Shown: positions 6,653 to 15,323 of the stretch, one piece after another
Numbering within the stretch: the stretch's first letter is position 1
Layout of the letters: every line of letters starts with the position of its first letter
Source: Gynuella sunshinyii YC6258
GTDB lineage: Bacteria > Pseudomonadota > Gammaproteobacteria > Pseudomonadales > Natronospirillaceae
Length of the DNA: 64,000 nucleotides
Direction: 5' to 3'
Assembly (NCBI RefSeq): GCF_000940805.1
Contig: NZ_CP007142.1
Span: 6,411,960 to 6,475,959 of the forward strand
The notes under the pieces: generated by a model
The model's input: the letters and a program-made list of their open reading frames with translations, nothing else
What the model was told of the DNA's origin: nothing
Databases searched by the model: none
Translations under genes and position numbers: made by a program

Positions 6653-9244
6653 ATGCAGGAAAAACAAAAGCTCGCGGATTTGTTGCAGGACCTGCAGGTT
6701 GAAATTGACCGCTGTATTTACCGGCCGGCTTATGTGCCTTCCCTCGCACACGGTGATACCGAGGAGCAGCGCCTGTTCAGTTATCAATTGCGATGCAAAC
6801 AGGCCGCCGATGCCTATCAGCAGGCCTGGGACAAGGCGCTGGATTACCTGAACAACCAAAGTCTGCACGATCAGATCGAGCAGTGGCACAACATTCAAAA
6901 CGATGCCGATGAACAGGAGCAGCTGGCGACTGTGCAGTGGGTGGATGAAGCCTCAGATTTCTTGGATAGAGATAGATCGGCATTAAGGTATACAGAATCC
7001 ATCCCTCAATGCACTTGGCAACCCCCCAAAGATCTGATTGAGAATCTGTGCGAGCCATACACTGCGCTGATTTACGAAGCCTTTAGCGGCCTGTTGACTC
7101 AAATGTCCGTCTGTTATCGCTCACCGGAACTGAATGCTGATGGTGAAAAAATGAATCCTGAGGAAACCGATCTGCTGGATGATGTTCTTATGCCAGCACT
7201 CAGCTTTGCGGTGAACCAGGAGTGGCTGAATACGTTGATGGAGGAAATAGAAAAATGTGGTCATCAGGATCAAAGTGAGTTCCTGGTAGCGGCGGTCGAC
7301 GAGATTACCAGAGATAATTTCAAACCTTCCCCTCCTCCAAGCATTCTCGGCGCAGTTGCGGGCCAGAGCTACAACACCGTTAAATCCACATTTCTGCGTG
7401 GTCCCGGAGCCCCGGCACTGGCAGAGGCGATCATTGATCTGGCCGGGCAACTGGTCAAGGTGCGTTACAGTCTCAATGTCAAAGTACAAACCCAGCTCAG
7501 TATCCGGTTGTATAGCCTGCACATGGTAACCATGCTGCGGATTTCCAGACAGACCCTGGTACAGACATCCAGGAGTGCAGAACTGAACCGCATGGGCCGG
7601 TTTATCTACCGGACCCTCGCTGGCAAGAATCCGGTACAGTTCCGGCGGCTGATGAGCGCGGAACAACTGTCCGAGCGGGTATACGGGGGCAGCACCTGGG
7701 GTGACCCATCGTCACGGCTGGTGCGCTTTGAAGGCTACCTGAAAACCGCTGCGTTCTTTATTGACAGCGTGATCGGCATCGTTGCGTTTATGCAGGAGAT
7801 GAATGAAAAGGACTGGGATGACCCTTCACCAGAAGCCTTCCGCAGCGCTGCTTATAAACTGGCCACCAGTGCCGAAACTCAGCTGACTCGGGCCTCAGGA
7901 TTGCTGACGGTACCCAGTATGTTACGGTTCTGGACACAAAAATTAGGCGCGACTGAGGGTGCGATGGCCCGGTTCCTGGGCCGGGAGATCGGTGTTGGCG
8001 TGCAGATGGCATCCGGTATTGCATTTGGCCGCCAGGGTTATCGTCTGGGCCGCTGGCTGACCGGCGCCACTGCGGGAAAACTCGCCACCACGGCAGGATT
8101 GGCAGCTGTCTGGGCCAACCGTCTGTGCGTGGCCAGCAGCTGCATCGCGCTGATTAAAAACATCGCCGATGTCAACCACAGTGCCGGGTTGGGAGACGAA
8201 GGCGAAATTATGTTGAATGTTGCCAAAATGGTGGCCAATGGTGCCACGGTACTTGGCTTTGCAGCACCATTGATCGGTTTGAATGCCATCCCCGGGTTAG
8301 GGAACGCACTGTTTATTGGCGGCGTCGTACTGTCTCTGGCCATTGAAGCCTGGCAGATTTACTGGAGAAACTGGGGAAGGGCTCAATGGTATTCCAATAC
8401 CTACGTCGTATTTGACGACCAGTGGGAAGGCTTTACCGACAGCACCCATGCTCAGGAGTACCGCAAGCAGTCGCTCGGAGCCTCACCCAAACTGGCAGGC
8501 CTGATCAAACAGATTGAGGATCAACGCAGCAATACTGCGGTAGACGTATTCAGGTACGTGAGTATTGCATACGTTAACAGCCAAACCGCCGGCGCCCGGG
8601 CTGCTGCCTCAATATTAAACCTGCCACACCCTAAAAAGATAGAACAGGACAGCGGTGATGTCGCCTGGAATGAACTGTCCTGGTGTGGTCTGCCGGCGTT
8701 GATGATGCACCAACTGCCGGTCACACCGGAACAGATGGATAAAAAACTCATCTATATTGATCTGAACAAGGAAGAGTGCCTGTGGCTGTATTGTTTTGAT
8801 CGGGATATTCCTCAAGTGGATTGGAACGACTATAAGAACAATCGTACGACGCTCCCGGCAGATCTTGACCGGGATGACTTTAAAGACAACACCCTCAAAC
8901 CAGCACTCAAGCGCTTGCTGCTCGCCTGTTACAACCGGGCCAGCGCCGCACCTGACAGCCCGTTCGCACGATTGATCTGGCAACCCCTGGTCAATGGCGG
9001 CAAGTTTCCACGCCCTTACATGCGCTTACAATTGGCAGAAGCCACGGAGAATGCACCTTTTGAATTACTGGAGATCCAGATGGATGCCGGTAAAGAGACA
9101 GGGCGTTATGTGGCAAACTCGCATTTTCACAAGATGCTTAAACTCTGGGAAAGCCGTAGCGCACTGATACCAAAAACCAGCAGTCGTTACCCACAACCAC
9201 CGTCACCAGACGCTGACGAATTGCAACAGGAGGACAAACCGTGA
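6653..9244 (+). CDS. large putative T6SS toxin, C-terminal portion with membrane segments
   Basis: This is the rest of the toxin gene. The open frame actually begins near 6443 (LRIPRNLRQYTHELTQCREAIKHSYDRLLEVSVKKRED); the ATG at 6653 is internal and has no clear ribosome binding site. Long helical segments come first. A hydrophobic block follows around residues 440-575, including LATTAGLAAVWANRL, VAKMVANGATVLGFAAPLIG and NALFIGGVVLSLAIEAWQIYW. It could insert in a target membrane or form the pretoxin transmembrane region seen in colicin-like T6SS effectors. The C-terminal 260 residues are soluble. The layout (helical head, glycine-rich hydrophobic hairpin, soluble tail) recalls the effector at 58713-62966. 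The stop TGA overlaps the GTG of the next gene as GTGA. Confidence 0.6.
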   Translation: MQEKQKLADLLQDLQVEIDRCIYRPAYVPSLAHGDTEEQRLFSYQLRCKQAADAYQQAWDKALDYLNNQSLHDQIEQWHNIQNDADEQEQLATVQWVDEASDFLDRDRSALRYTESIPQCTWQPPKDLIENLCEPYTALIYEAFSGLLTQMSVCYRSPELNADGEKMNPEETDLLDDVLMPALSFAVNQEWLNTLMEEIEKCGHQDQSEFLVAAVDEITRDNFKPSPPPSILGAVAGQSYNTVKSTFLRGPGAPALAEAIIDLAGQLVKVRYSLNVKVQTQLSIRLYSLHMVTMLRISRQTLVQTSRSAELNRMGRFIYRTLAGKNPVQFRRLMSAEQLSERVYGGSTWGDPSSRLVRFEGYLKTAAFFIDSVIGIVAFMQEMNEKDWDDPSPEAFRSAAYKLATSAETQLTRASGLLTVPSMLRFWTQKLGATEGAMARFLGREIGVGVQMASGIAFGRQGYRLGRWLTGATAGKLATTAGLAAVWANRLCVASSCIALIKNIADVNHSAGLGDEGEIMLNVAKMVANGATVLGFAAPLIGLNAIPGLGNALFIGGVVLSLAIEAWQIYWRNWGRAQWYSNTYVVFDDQWEGFTDSTHAQEYRKQSLGASPKLAGLIKQIEDQRSNTAVDVFRYVSIAYVNSQTAGARAAASILNLPHPKKIEQDSGDVAWNELSWCGLPALMMHQLPVTPEQMDKKLIYIDLNKEECLWLYCFDRDIPQVDWNDYKNNRTTLPADLDRDDFKDNTLKPALKRLLLACYNRASAAPDSPFARLIWQPLVNGGKFPRPYMRLQLAEATENAPFELLEIQMDAGKETGRYVANSHFHKMLKLWESRSALIPKTSSRYPQPPSPDADELQQEDKP

Positions 9245-10641
9245 TACACCCCGGCCAACTTTGTGCGGTACTACTGGCCCTGACCGCTACGGCCTGCCAG
9301 GCCAAACCATTACCGGAACCACCATTTTCCGTTGAACAAATGGAAGCCTTTGCCGATCCGGTTGATCTTGAAGTGTTATATGGGTTGAGCATTAACCACG
9401 GTGAATCGAAAAAAAGTGTTCACTATGCCACTGCTTTTTTACAGAGCTATCAGCCTTATGAACTCGAACGCGGCCTGATAACCGTGAATGATCCCGGAGT
9501 ACTACTGACCGACGTCACTGTAACCAATCGCAACCAAACTTCCCAACGACATCGTCGGATGAAACTGTTTAGCTTCCCAACCTGGGATCAAAATGGCCAT
9601 TTGATCAATGTAAAAAACTACCCGGTCACACCGAATGACCTCGCACTGATCAGTCGTCTGAAAGAAGTTCGCTCTATACACCTGGAAGGATACGCCGAGG
9701 CCGACCACCTCGACTTAAACCTTTTGTCTGCTGATCTACCCTTATGGACCGCCACCTTCTATCGCACCAAACTCTCTCATCCTCAGCGCCTTTGTGATTA
9801 TCAGGCTCTGCAATATCTTGAAATCAATGCGGCCAGAGTCATGGGTGATATCGAGTTAAAAGGCTGTGTCAAGCAGATGGTCGATCTGGTTATGGCAAGT
9901 GCAGATATCGATGCTCTGACCATCCAGGATCTGCCAGAACTGGTTTACCTGTACCTCGGTGACAGTCGTTTTAAACAGTTGCACATTGATGGCAGCAGTC
10001 TGCCCAAGCTGCAAAGCCTGACCTTATCCGGTGCGGATATTCCGTCTGATGTTGACAGCATTCAACTACCGGAAGGGCTGTTACAGCTGTACCTGGAGAA
10101 TGTCACCGATGACGATATCAGCAAACTCAAACTGCCCAAAAGTCTGCAATACCTGAACCTGCGCGGAGCAAAATTGCAGGACTATGGTTTTATCGCTGGG
10201 GCGGTTAATTTAACGGCGCTGGTATTGGACGACAGTACTTTTACACAATGGCCTCTGCTGGGTGGACTGACAAAGTTGAGACACTTGCGAATTGGTGGCA
10301 CATCTATTACCAACGATGACTTAAAGGTCATTGCAAAACTTACTCAGTTGATGTCACTAAACTTAGCCAGAACACCCTTAACAACTGCAAAGCCATTATC
10401 GACTCTGATTAACCTTAATGACTTAAACCTATACCAGAGCAAGATTAGAGATCTCAACGAAATTCCGTTTATACAGAATATTTCCGCACTTGGTTTACCT
10501 GATGACTCACATTATGAGCATCCGGAGTCATACCCACAGCATATTAAAGACATGTTAAAAACAGAAGGTTATGAAGGCTCTTTGGCATGTAACCACCTAA
10601 AACCCTGCGAAACGCCACCGTGGCACTTCGACAGCCCCTGA
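9241..10641 (+). CDS. leucine-rich-repeat lipoprotein 2, candidate immunity protein
   Basis: This 466-residue paralogue of the lipoprotein at 3390-4796 has the same lipobox (LTATACQ), the same mature N-terminus (KPLPEPPFSVEQMEAFADPV) and the same LRR array. The start is GTG at 9241, with AGGAGG 8 nt upstream, overlapping the toxin stop by 4 bases, so toxin and lipoprotein are translationally coupled. The middle LRR block (about 9930-10235) is nearly identical at DNA level to 4089-4393. The segments on either side (residues 52-130 and the last ~110) have diverged, and the last LRRs differ (LRHLRIGGTSITNDDLK). This is the pattern of recent gene conversion or modular swapping. Immunity or target-binding role is inferred from context. 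Confidence 0.65.
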   Translation: MIHPGQLCAVLLALTATACQAKPLPEPPFSVEQMEAFADPVDLEVLYGLSINHGESKKSVHYATAFLQSYQPYELERGLITVNDPGVLLTDVTVTNRNQTSQRHRRMKLFSFPTWDQNGHLINVKNYPVTPNDLALISRLKEVRSIHLEGYAEADHLDLNLLSADLPLWTATFYRTKLSHPQRLCDYQALQYLEINAARVMGDIELKGCVKQMVDLVMASADIDALTIQDLPELVYLYLGDSRFKQLHIDGSSLPKLQSLTLSGADIPSDVDSIQLPEGLLQLYLENVTDDDISKLKLPKSLQYLNLRGAKLQDYGFIAGAVNLTALVLDDSTFTQWPLLGGLTKLRHLRIGGTSITNDDLKVIAKLTQLMSLNLARTPLTTAKPLSTLINLNDLNLYQSKIRDLNEIPFIQNISALGLPDDSHYEHPESYPQHIKDMLKTEGYEGSLACNHLKPCETPPWHFDSP

Positions 10642-10691
10642 AACAGATTTTTTATTAATAACCTGGAATATTACTTACTTAAGGAGAAAAC

Positions 10692-11141
10692 ATGACCATC
10701 GAACAAAACTACTACCTTGCCCTGCCCTGGAGAGTCGCATATGCCTGTCTCGCGGCCGTCTCTCTGCTGGCAGGCATTGGCATTTTGCTTGCCGGAATAT
10801 CATTCTGGTCAGCGACACCCTGTTTATTAGGGGTATTGGCCGGTGGCCGGTTTTTAATGGGCAGCAAGGGCGAACCGGTGATTCACATTGCTGCCAATGG
10901 AATCACCTATAGCACCGGCCCAATACACAGCCCGAATTTTATTCCGGCCTCAGACATGGTTGATATAACCAGACACAAACGCGGTGTTGAAGTGAAACTG
11001 TCAAACCAGACCACGGTCATTATCGCGACCGGTCTGCTCTCAAGTCATGACAAAACCCATGCCAAAGAAGCAATCATGTCATGGTTTGCCAGCTTACAAA
11101 CCAAAGCAACCAATAGTCAGTTATCTGCACAGGAACTCTAA
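10692..11141 (+). CDS. small membrane protein with PH-like tail, candidate immunity
   Basis: 149 residues. The N-terminus holds two close transmembrane helices (VAYACLAAVSLLAGIGILLAG and TPCLLGVLAGGRFLMG). A cytosolic beta-rich domain follows (IHIAANGITYSTGPIHSPNFIPASDMVDI...VEVKLSNQTTVIIATG), which resembles a bacterial pleckstrin-homology-like strand pattern. It follows GGAGAAAAC. It is 50 bp after the LRR lipoprotein, and the next gene starts one base after its stop, so the two probably act together. Two-pass inner-membrane proteins directly after a toxin gene commonly protect the membrane; here that is inference. Confidence 0.55.
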   Translation: MTIEQNYYLALPWRVAYACLAAVSLLAGIGILLAGISFWSATPCLLGVLAGGRFLMGSKGEPVIHIAANGITYSTGPIHSPNFIPASDMVDITRHKRGVEVKLSNQTTVIIATGLLSSHDKTHAKEAIMSWFASLQTKATNSQLSAQEL

Positions 11142-11142
11142 A

Positions 11143-11739
11143 GTGAAAGCGATTGCTCAATGGATTGTCACGCTAACGGTAATGGCGTTGATCGCAATGG
11201 TGGTGAGTCTGTTTGCCACGTTTTTGGTACTGACCGAAGGTCGCTCTATTCGTGAGGTTGCATGGCCGGTCGCGCAATGGAGTATGACCTTAACCGGCCT
11301 GTCATTCTGGTTAGCAATCGTTCTGCTCAGTTATGGACAGTGGAAAATTATCCCTTCTCACAGTCGCGCGGCACCTCCGGTATTGATTGCCGGGCTGACG
11401 GCATTTCCAATAGTGAACCTGTTTTCCCTGCCAATATATCTTTCGCAATGGATAAGCACTCTGCAACGGGGCTTGAGCAGTCACAGCGAACCTGTCATGT
11501 TATTTGCTGATCGCCTGTACCGGGCTCACATCTGGCAATGTATTTTAATTCCGGTACTAGCATTTCTATTGTTTACCCAAACACTGACCCACGCCATTCA
11601 ACAACCGATGCGTGACATTTTTTTGCTCCTGTTAATTCCCGTAATCCCCCTGATATTGTGGTTTACAGGCAGCTTTATTCGCAATCTTATGAGACTGGCA
11701 GGCACACTTGAGCCACTGGACCAGTTAATACGTTCATAA
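11143..11739 (+). CDS. polytopic membrane protein, candidate immunity partner
   Basis: 198 residues from a GTG start, with AGGA 8 nt upstream, one base after the preceding stop. An earlier in-frame start would overlap the upstream gene by about 95 bases and add a hydrophilic extension. At least five hydrophobic helices are visible: VTLTVMALIAMVVSLFATFLV, MTLTGLSFWLAIVLLSYG, VLIAGLTAFPIVNLFSLPIYL, CILIPVLAFLLFTQTL and IFLLLLIPVIPLILWFTGSF. No family is recognised. Operon position behind a membrane-active-looking toxin suggests an immunity role. The next reading frame starts immediately after its stop codon. Confidence 0.55.
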   Translation: MKAIAQWIVTLTVMALIAMVVSLFATFLVLTEGRSIREVAWPVAQWSMTLTGLSFWLAIVLLSYGQWKIIPSHSRAAPPVLIAGLTAFPIVNLFSLPIYLSQWISTLQRGLSSHSEPVMLFADRLYRAHIWQCILIPVLAFLLFTQTLTHAIQQPMRDIFLLLLIPVIPLILWFTGSFIRNLMRLAGTLEPLDQLIRS

Positions 11740-12372
11740 ATGGAATCACAAACTGAACACATACCGAATAACATCAATAGCGTTCAGAATCCGGATGTAG
11801 CTCATGCCGAGACCATCGCTGAAAAAGGGGCCTCTGAAAAACAGGAATAGTTTTGATGCAGGCGAGGAAGCACCACTCGCAACACCGCAGTTTACTGAAG
11901 TAAATGAGGATGTGAGAATGGGGCTGACAAAGTCCTGCGCGAAAACAGGCCATTTTTCAGAGGTTCCAAAGATCTCTGTGGGGATCTTTGCAAGCGCTAT
12001 ATCGGCAGCCATCTATATTCTTTGTGTCATATTTGGTTCTTTTTATGGTGACAGCTCCTATGGGCTGGTTCTTATGGAACCTATATAGCAATGGAGGGAA
12101 GTTGCATCATCTTGGCCACATCATAACAGTAAAACCCTATGATCCGTTGCTGATCTTTTTGCACGTTTATTCCTGTTGCCGGCCTGACTATGATCTTAGT
12201 GTACACCTTGCATATTCTGATCATGGGTGTGATTAAGCTGTTGATACTCTTCACATCAATACTATGGAAAATGATCACCTGTTTATCGATCTTTGCTGGA
12301 ATAGCTTTGTTCGTCATACTAGGCTCAGTCCTCATTTTTTTCAGGAATATTTGGAAGTGGTTATTCCGATAA
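11740..12372 (+). pseudogene. membrane-protein gene broken by a MITE and a frameshift
   Basis: An ATG directly after the previous stop opens a frame (MESQTEHIPNNINSVQNPDV...ETIAEK). It is cut by the inverted-repeat element at 11827-11967 and ends at 11850 inside that element. After the element a membrane-protein-like frame resumes (FFVSYLVLFMVTAPMGWFLW, then HHLGHIITVKPYDPLLIFLHV). Near 12165 it must change frame to continue as FIPVAGLTMILVYTLHILIMGV...FAGIALFVILGSVLIFFRNIW and stop at 12370-12372. The rebuilt protein would have about four membrane helices and would fit the preceding candidate immunity genes. Each open piece taken alone is too short or starts mid-domain. The reconstruction rests on hydrophobicity and continuity, not on a homologue. 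Confidence 0.5.
11827..11967 (-). mobile_element. 141-bp MITE, copy A
   Basis: The element begins GGGGCCTCTGAAAAA and ends TTTTTCAGAGGTTCC, a 15-bp imperfect terminal inverted repeat. Its reverse complement matches 55542-55683 along its full length at roughly 85-90% by eye. AAA stands directly outside both ends, a possible 3-bp target duplication. It encodes nothing and must be moved in trans. Its insertion disrupts the membrane-protein gene 11740-12372. Confidence 0.8.
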
Positions 12373-12449
12373 ACACAAATGGCAACGGGCGGAGACTATT
12401 CAGGATGAAACACTGGTACTGCTATCTACCATCGCCGTTTTGGGCGAAG

Positions 12450-12545
12450 GCTTCAAACTTCACTGACATACTCAGCCAGTAGGGTAAACGACATCTCACA
12501 GCTGATATTCGATGACTGATCAATATTAACGAAGACCTTGAGGAG
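12450..12545 (+). pseudogene. decayed vgrG fragment
   Basis: Reading from 12450 gives A-S-N-F-T-D-ILSQ-stop-G-KRH-LTA-DIR-stop-LIN-INEDLEE. This lines up without gaps with residues of the nearby VgrG (EAAFAGILSQYGSLRLTAGTRLLINTGEHLNER, encoded near 1920-2025). About half the positions agree, including ILSQ, G, LTA, R and LIN, and two stops interrupt it. It is a small relic of a second vgrG, implying past duplication or recombination of the effector cassette. Confidence 0.5.
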
Positions 12546-12593
12546 TAAATCAGCATAATCGCGTCATCCAAATCAAACAAAACAGCGCTGGTG

Positions 12594-13013
12594 ATGACAA
12601 CCAAAACTATCCTGCCAGCAGCCGGAATAATCATCTGGTTAATGGGATATTTTATTCCCGTTGATTCCGGGCACTCATCTTCGAACAGCTTTTTTAACGC
12701 GTTTAGCTGGTTGGGATTACCAATCTATCTGAGCCCATACGTGTTGGTATTTGGATTAAATAACATCAAAGCCACTAAATCTGCACTGACCGTATCCATT
12801 GTTCTGTTTATTCTCGTGTCTTGTTTATTTATCTATGCATTGATCATCGGCAGTTATGACGAAAAAACGGGTGAATATTGGATACTGAGGCACATTGATC
12901 AACTTCAACAAGAACCCGGCTGGCTATTTCTTTTTTTAGGAAGTGCATTATTAATTGTCACTCCAGAAAGTCTGGCGGTGTTACGCAAAACACCGAATCG
13001 TCGGACCGCTTAA
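12594..13013 (+). CDS. small membrane protein, possible orphan immunity protein
   Basis: 139 residues from the ATG at 12594 (a GTG lies at 12591). Four hydrophobic helices are seen: ILPAAGIIIWLMGYFIPV, LGLPIYLSPYVLVFGL, ALTVSIVLFILVSCLFIYALIIG and PGWLFLFLGSALLIVTPESL. No ribosome binding site precedes 12594. A strong one (GAGGAG, 12540-12545) lies just upstream of an ATC at 12549 that is in frame, so the original start may have been an ATG mutated to ATC. It lies in the decayed tail of the effector module next to a vgrG relic and could be an orphan immunity gene. No family is recognised. Confidence 0.45.
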   Translation: MTTKTILPAAGIIIWLMGYFIPVDSGHSSSNSFFNAFSWLGLPIYLSPYVLVFGLNNIKATKSALTVSIVLFILVSCLFIYALIIGSYDEKTGEYWILRHIDQLQQEPGWLFLFLGSALLIVTPESLAVLRKTPNRRTA

Positions 13014-13128
13014 TTTCCAAGAGCCGGTATAGGCTATAGCCAATGATGTGGTCCGACAACTCGGTGCGTCCCGGCATCACACGATTAACATAAGAACGGT
13101 TTCCTTTGTCGGTACAACAATCCACTGC

Positions 13129-13629
13129 TTAGAGACCTGACACCTGACCTTCCGCTTGTGCCACCATCAACCAATAATCTCGACGTGTTTCCCGAAATTG
13201 AAATCCACACTTACGGTAAAGAGCGATTGCCGGATTTTGTGGATGTACGGTCAGCGATACCTGTTGATACCCATGTTGCCAGGCGGCCTCTAACGCCGCC
13301 ATCATCATAGGCCGGCCCAGTCCCTGGTGTTGAAAGGGCGATTCCAGAGCGATACCCAGTTGCGGTGTCTGTTGGTCAACATATGCCAATCCTGTTCCTT
13401 CGGGTAACAGCCGCATCCAACAGGCACCTGCTTCCTGACCGGACACAACAGCAACCACACCAACATCTCCGGGCATCCCCCAGTATTCGGCATATATGCG
13501 GACACCGGGATCCTGCAACACCGAACGCGGGCGCAGTGCTGCAGGCGGTGGATCCCATAAGGCAATGTGCAGCCAGTTCCAAAGTTGCTCCTGATCACTC
13601 CGGATCAACGGGCGGAATTCAATCGACAT
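13129..13629 (-). CDS. GNAT-family N-acetyltransferase
   Basis: 166 residues with the GNAT acetyl-CoA signature region (LGIALESPFQHQGLGRPMMMAALEAAWQHGYQQVSLTV), where QHQGLGRPM is the Q/RxxGxG/A pyrophosphate loop. The following motif HPQNPAIALYRKCGFQFRETRRDYW is the conserved strand-helix end of the fold. The start follows AAGGAG. The substrate (amine, amino acid or protein) cannot be told. Its start is 9 bp after the stop of the NUDIX gene, so the two form an operon. Confidence 0.85.
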   Translation of the reverse strand: MSIEFRPLIRSDQEQLWNWLHIALWDPPPAALRPRSVLQDPGVRIYAEYWGMPGDVGVVAVVSGQEAGACWMRLLPEGTGLAYVDQQTPQLGIALESPFQHQGLGRPMMMAALEAAWQHGYQQVSLTVHPQNPAIALYRKCGFQFRETRRDYWLMVAQAEGQVSGL

Positions 13630-13638
13630 GGTAGCTCC

Positions 13639-14256
13639 TTAATCAACGATAACCGGCAGAGATTCACGCGCATGAGCAAAGATCATGTGGATGTCTTCCG
13701 GCAACACCCGACTACGCGATAACGGAGGCAACTGATCAGCCTCGAAAAAGCCGATTTCTGAGATTTCGGTGTTAATGACCGGCTTCCCGGAAACCAGCTG
13801 ACAGATGAAAAACAGTTTGTAAATATGAAATGGAAATACCGGCTCATAGGGATGAACCGCCCGGTCTCTGATGGCGACCAAGCGCGGCTGCCCGACCACA
13901 TAACCCGATTCCTCCAGGACTTCACGCACCACCCCATGGGAAGGCGTCTCACTCACGTCTGCCCAGCCGCCAGGCAGAGTCCAGCAGTTATCCTCACGTT
14001 CTCTGACCAGCAGAATTTTATTATCCTCAATCACACCGGCGCGCAAGTCGATCTTGGGTGTTGGATAGCCGGTTTCCGGCATAAACAGGTTCTGAATCTG
14101 CTCCACCGGCGCTCCGCTCAGATGTGAAAACATCTGATAGGCGATGTCGGCAATGCTGTCAAAACGCTCCAGGTCATACGGGTCTTTGGAATACGCTTTT
14201 CCCGCCTGACTCACAGCCTGCAACTGTTTTACCCATTCAATCCATGGATTCATCAT
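13639..14256 (-). CDS. NUDIX hydrolase with N-terminal NUDIX_N2-type domain
   Basis: About 205 residues from the ATG pair at 14256/14253, preceded by TGGAAAC. An alternative start at 14277 lacks a ribosome binding site. The N-terminal ~65 residues (WIEWVKQLQAVSQAGKAYSKDPYDLERFDSI) match the accessory domain found in ADP-ribose-pyrophosphatase-like NUDIX proteins. The NUDIX box is visible as GGWADVSETPSHGVVREVLEESGY (pattern GX5EX7REUXEEXG, with E and REVLEE intact, Mg2+ ligands present). It probably hydrolyses a nucleoside diphosphate linked to another group; the substrate is unknown. Co-transcribed with the GNAT gene. Confidence 0.85.
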   Translation of the reverse strand: MMNPWIEWVKQLQAVSQAGKAYSKDPYDLERFDSIADIAYQMFSHLSGAPVEQIQNLFMPETGYPTPKIDLRAGVIEDNKILLVREREDNCWTLPGGWADVSETPSHGVVREVLEESGYVVGQPRLVAIRDRAVHPYEPVFPFHIYKLFFICQLVSGKPVINTEISEIGFFEADQLPPLSRSRVLPEDIHMIFAHARESLPVIVD

Positions 14257-14382
14257 GTCAGTTTCCAGTTCATTCACAAGTTTTCACACTACCACCTTCA
14301 CCTTCAAAACAACAACAGTGGTTGAGTCCTGCCGGCAACCGTTGAATACTGCGCACTCTCATCTCATCAGGGGACAGCGATT

Positions 14383-15321
14383 ATGAAGATTGGCATTATC
14401 GGCGCAGGTATGGTCGGTACCAGTATCTGCGACTACGTACTCACCCTGGGCAGCTGCCGGGAGCTGGTACTGCTCGACCGCAACGAGGACCGGGCACGCG
14501 GTGAGCTGATGGACTTTGGCCACACTAATGCGCTGACATTCAGTAAAAACACCGCCCTGAAATCCGGCAGCGATTATGCACTGCTCGCGGATGCCGAAGT
14601 GGTGGTCATCACCGCCGGACAACAAATCAAACCAGGACAATCACGCCTGGAACTGGCGGAAGTTAACTCGCGGATCTGTGTCGACATTGCCCGTCAGATT
14701 TATCAGTACTCACCCAATGCTATTCTGATCGTGGTGACTAACCCCTGCGACATCGCCGCATATTCCATCATTGCCAATACGCCTTTTCAGCCGCATCAGG
14801 TGATCAGCAGCGGTTGTATCATCGATACGGCCCGACTGATGAAGCTGGTCAGTGATCGGGTGGGCGTCGACCCGAAAAACGTATTTGGCTACATCCTCGG
14901 CGAGCACGGCAGTCACTGTTTTATGCCCTGGAGTCTGGTCAGCGTGGCGGGTCAGCCCATCGATTATTTCTGCCAGCAGAATGGCATAGAGAAAATCCAG
15001 CCCGATCAGCTGTTGGAAGAAGTCCGTCAGGTTGGTTATGAAATCTTTCGCCTCAAGCAAAACACCAGTCACGGCATTGCTGCGAGCGTGTTTCGAATTA
15101 TTCAGGCCATTGAGATCAATGAACATTCAGTATTACCAGTCGGGGTCATGCCACAGGGAGAATATGGTCTGAATGACGTGGTATTGAGTTTGCCGGCGGT
15201 GGTTAACCGCAACGGGATTGAGAAAATCCTGATTCACCCGTTTACCTCAGAGGAACAGGCAACCTTGTCGGCGATTGCCTCGGCTCTCAGTGAAACCTTA
15301 ACCGACATCGGACCACTGTAA
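14383..15321 (+). CDS. lactate/malate dehydrogenase-family oxidoreductase
   Basis: 312 residues, full length for NAD-dependent L-2-hydroxyacid dehydrogenases. The Rossmann motif is GAGMVG at residues 7-12, with Asp32 after LVLL binding the NAD ribose. The catalytic pair is Asp148 (DTAR) and His175 (GEHGSH), and Arg151 binds the carboxylate. The substrate loop reads GQQIKPGQSRLEL. The residue before KPG, which is Gln in lactate and Arg in malate dehydrogenases, is Ile82, so neither classical substrate is predicted. It would reduce a 2-keto acid with a hydrophobic side group, or an unknown one. It leads a tight operon with a racemase and a GNAT (2-bp gap, then 4-bp overlap). Confidence 0.8.
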   Translation: MKIGIIGAGMVGTSICDYVLTLGSCRELVLLDRNEDRARGELMDFGHTNALTFSKNTALKSGSDYALLADAEVVVITAGQQIKPGQSRLELAEVNSRICVDIARQIYQYSPNAILIVVTNPCDIAAYSIIANTPFQPHQVISSGCIIDTARLMKLVSDRVGVDPKNVFGYILGEHGSHCFMPWSLVSVAGQPIDYFCQQNGIEKIQPDQLLEEVRQVGYEIFRLKQNTSHGIAASVFRIIQAIEINEHSVLPVGVMPQGEYGLNDVVLSLPAVVNRNGIEKILIHPFTSEEQATLSAIASALSETLTDIGPL

Positions 15322-15323
15322 TC

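Noticed and set aside
6516..6851. 111-codon frame inside the toxin gene
   Set aside because: It overlaps the toxin in another frame; the text is basic and repetitive, and the toxin frame is clearly the coding one.
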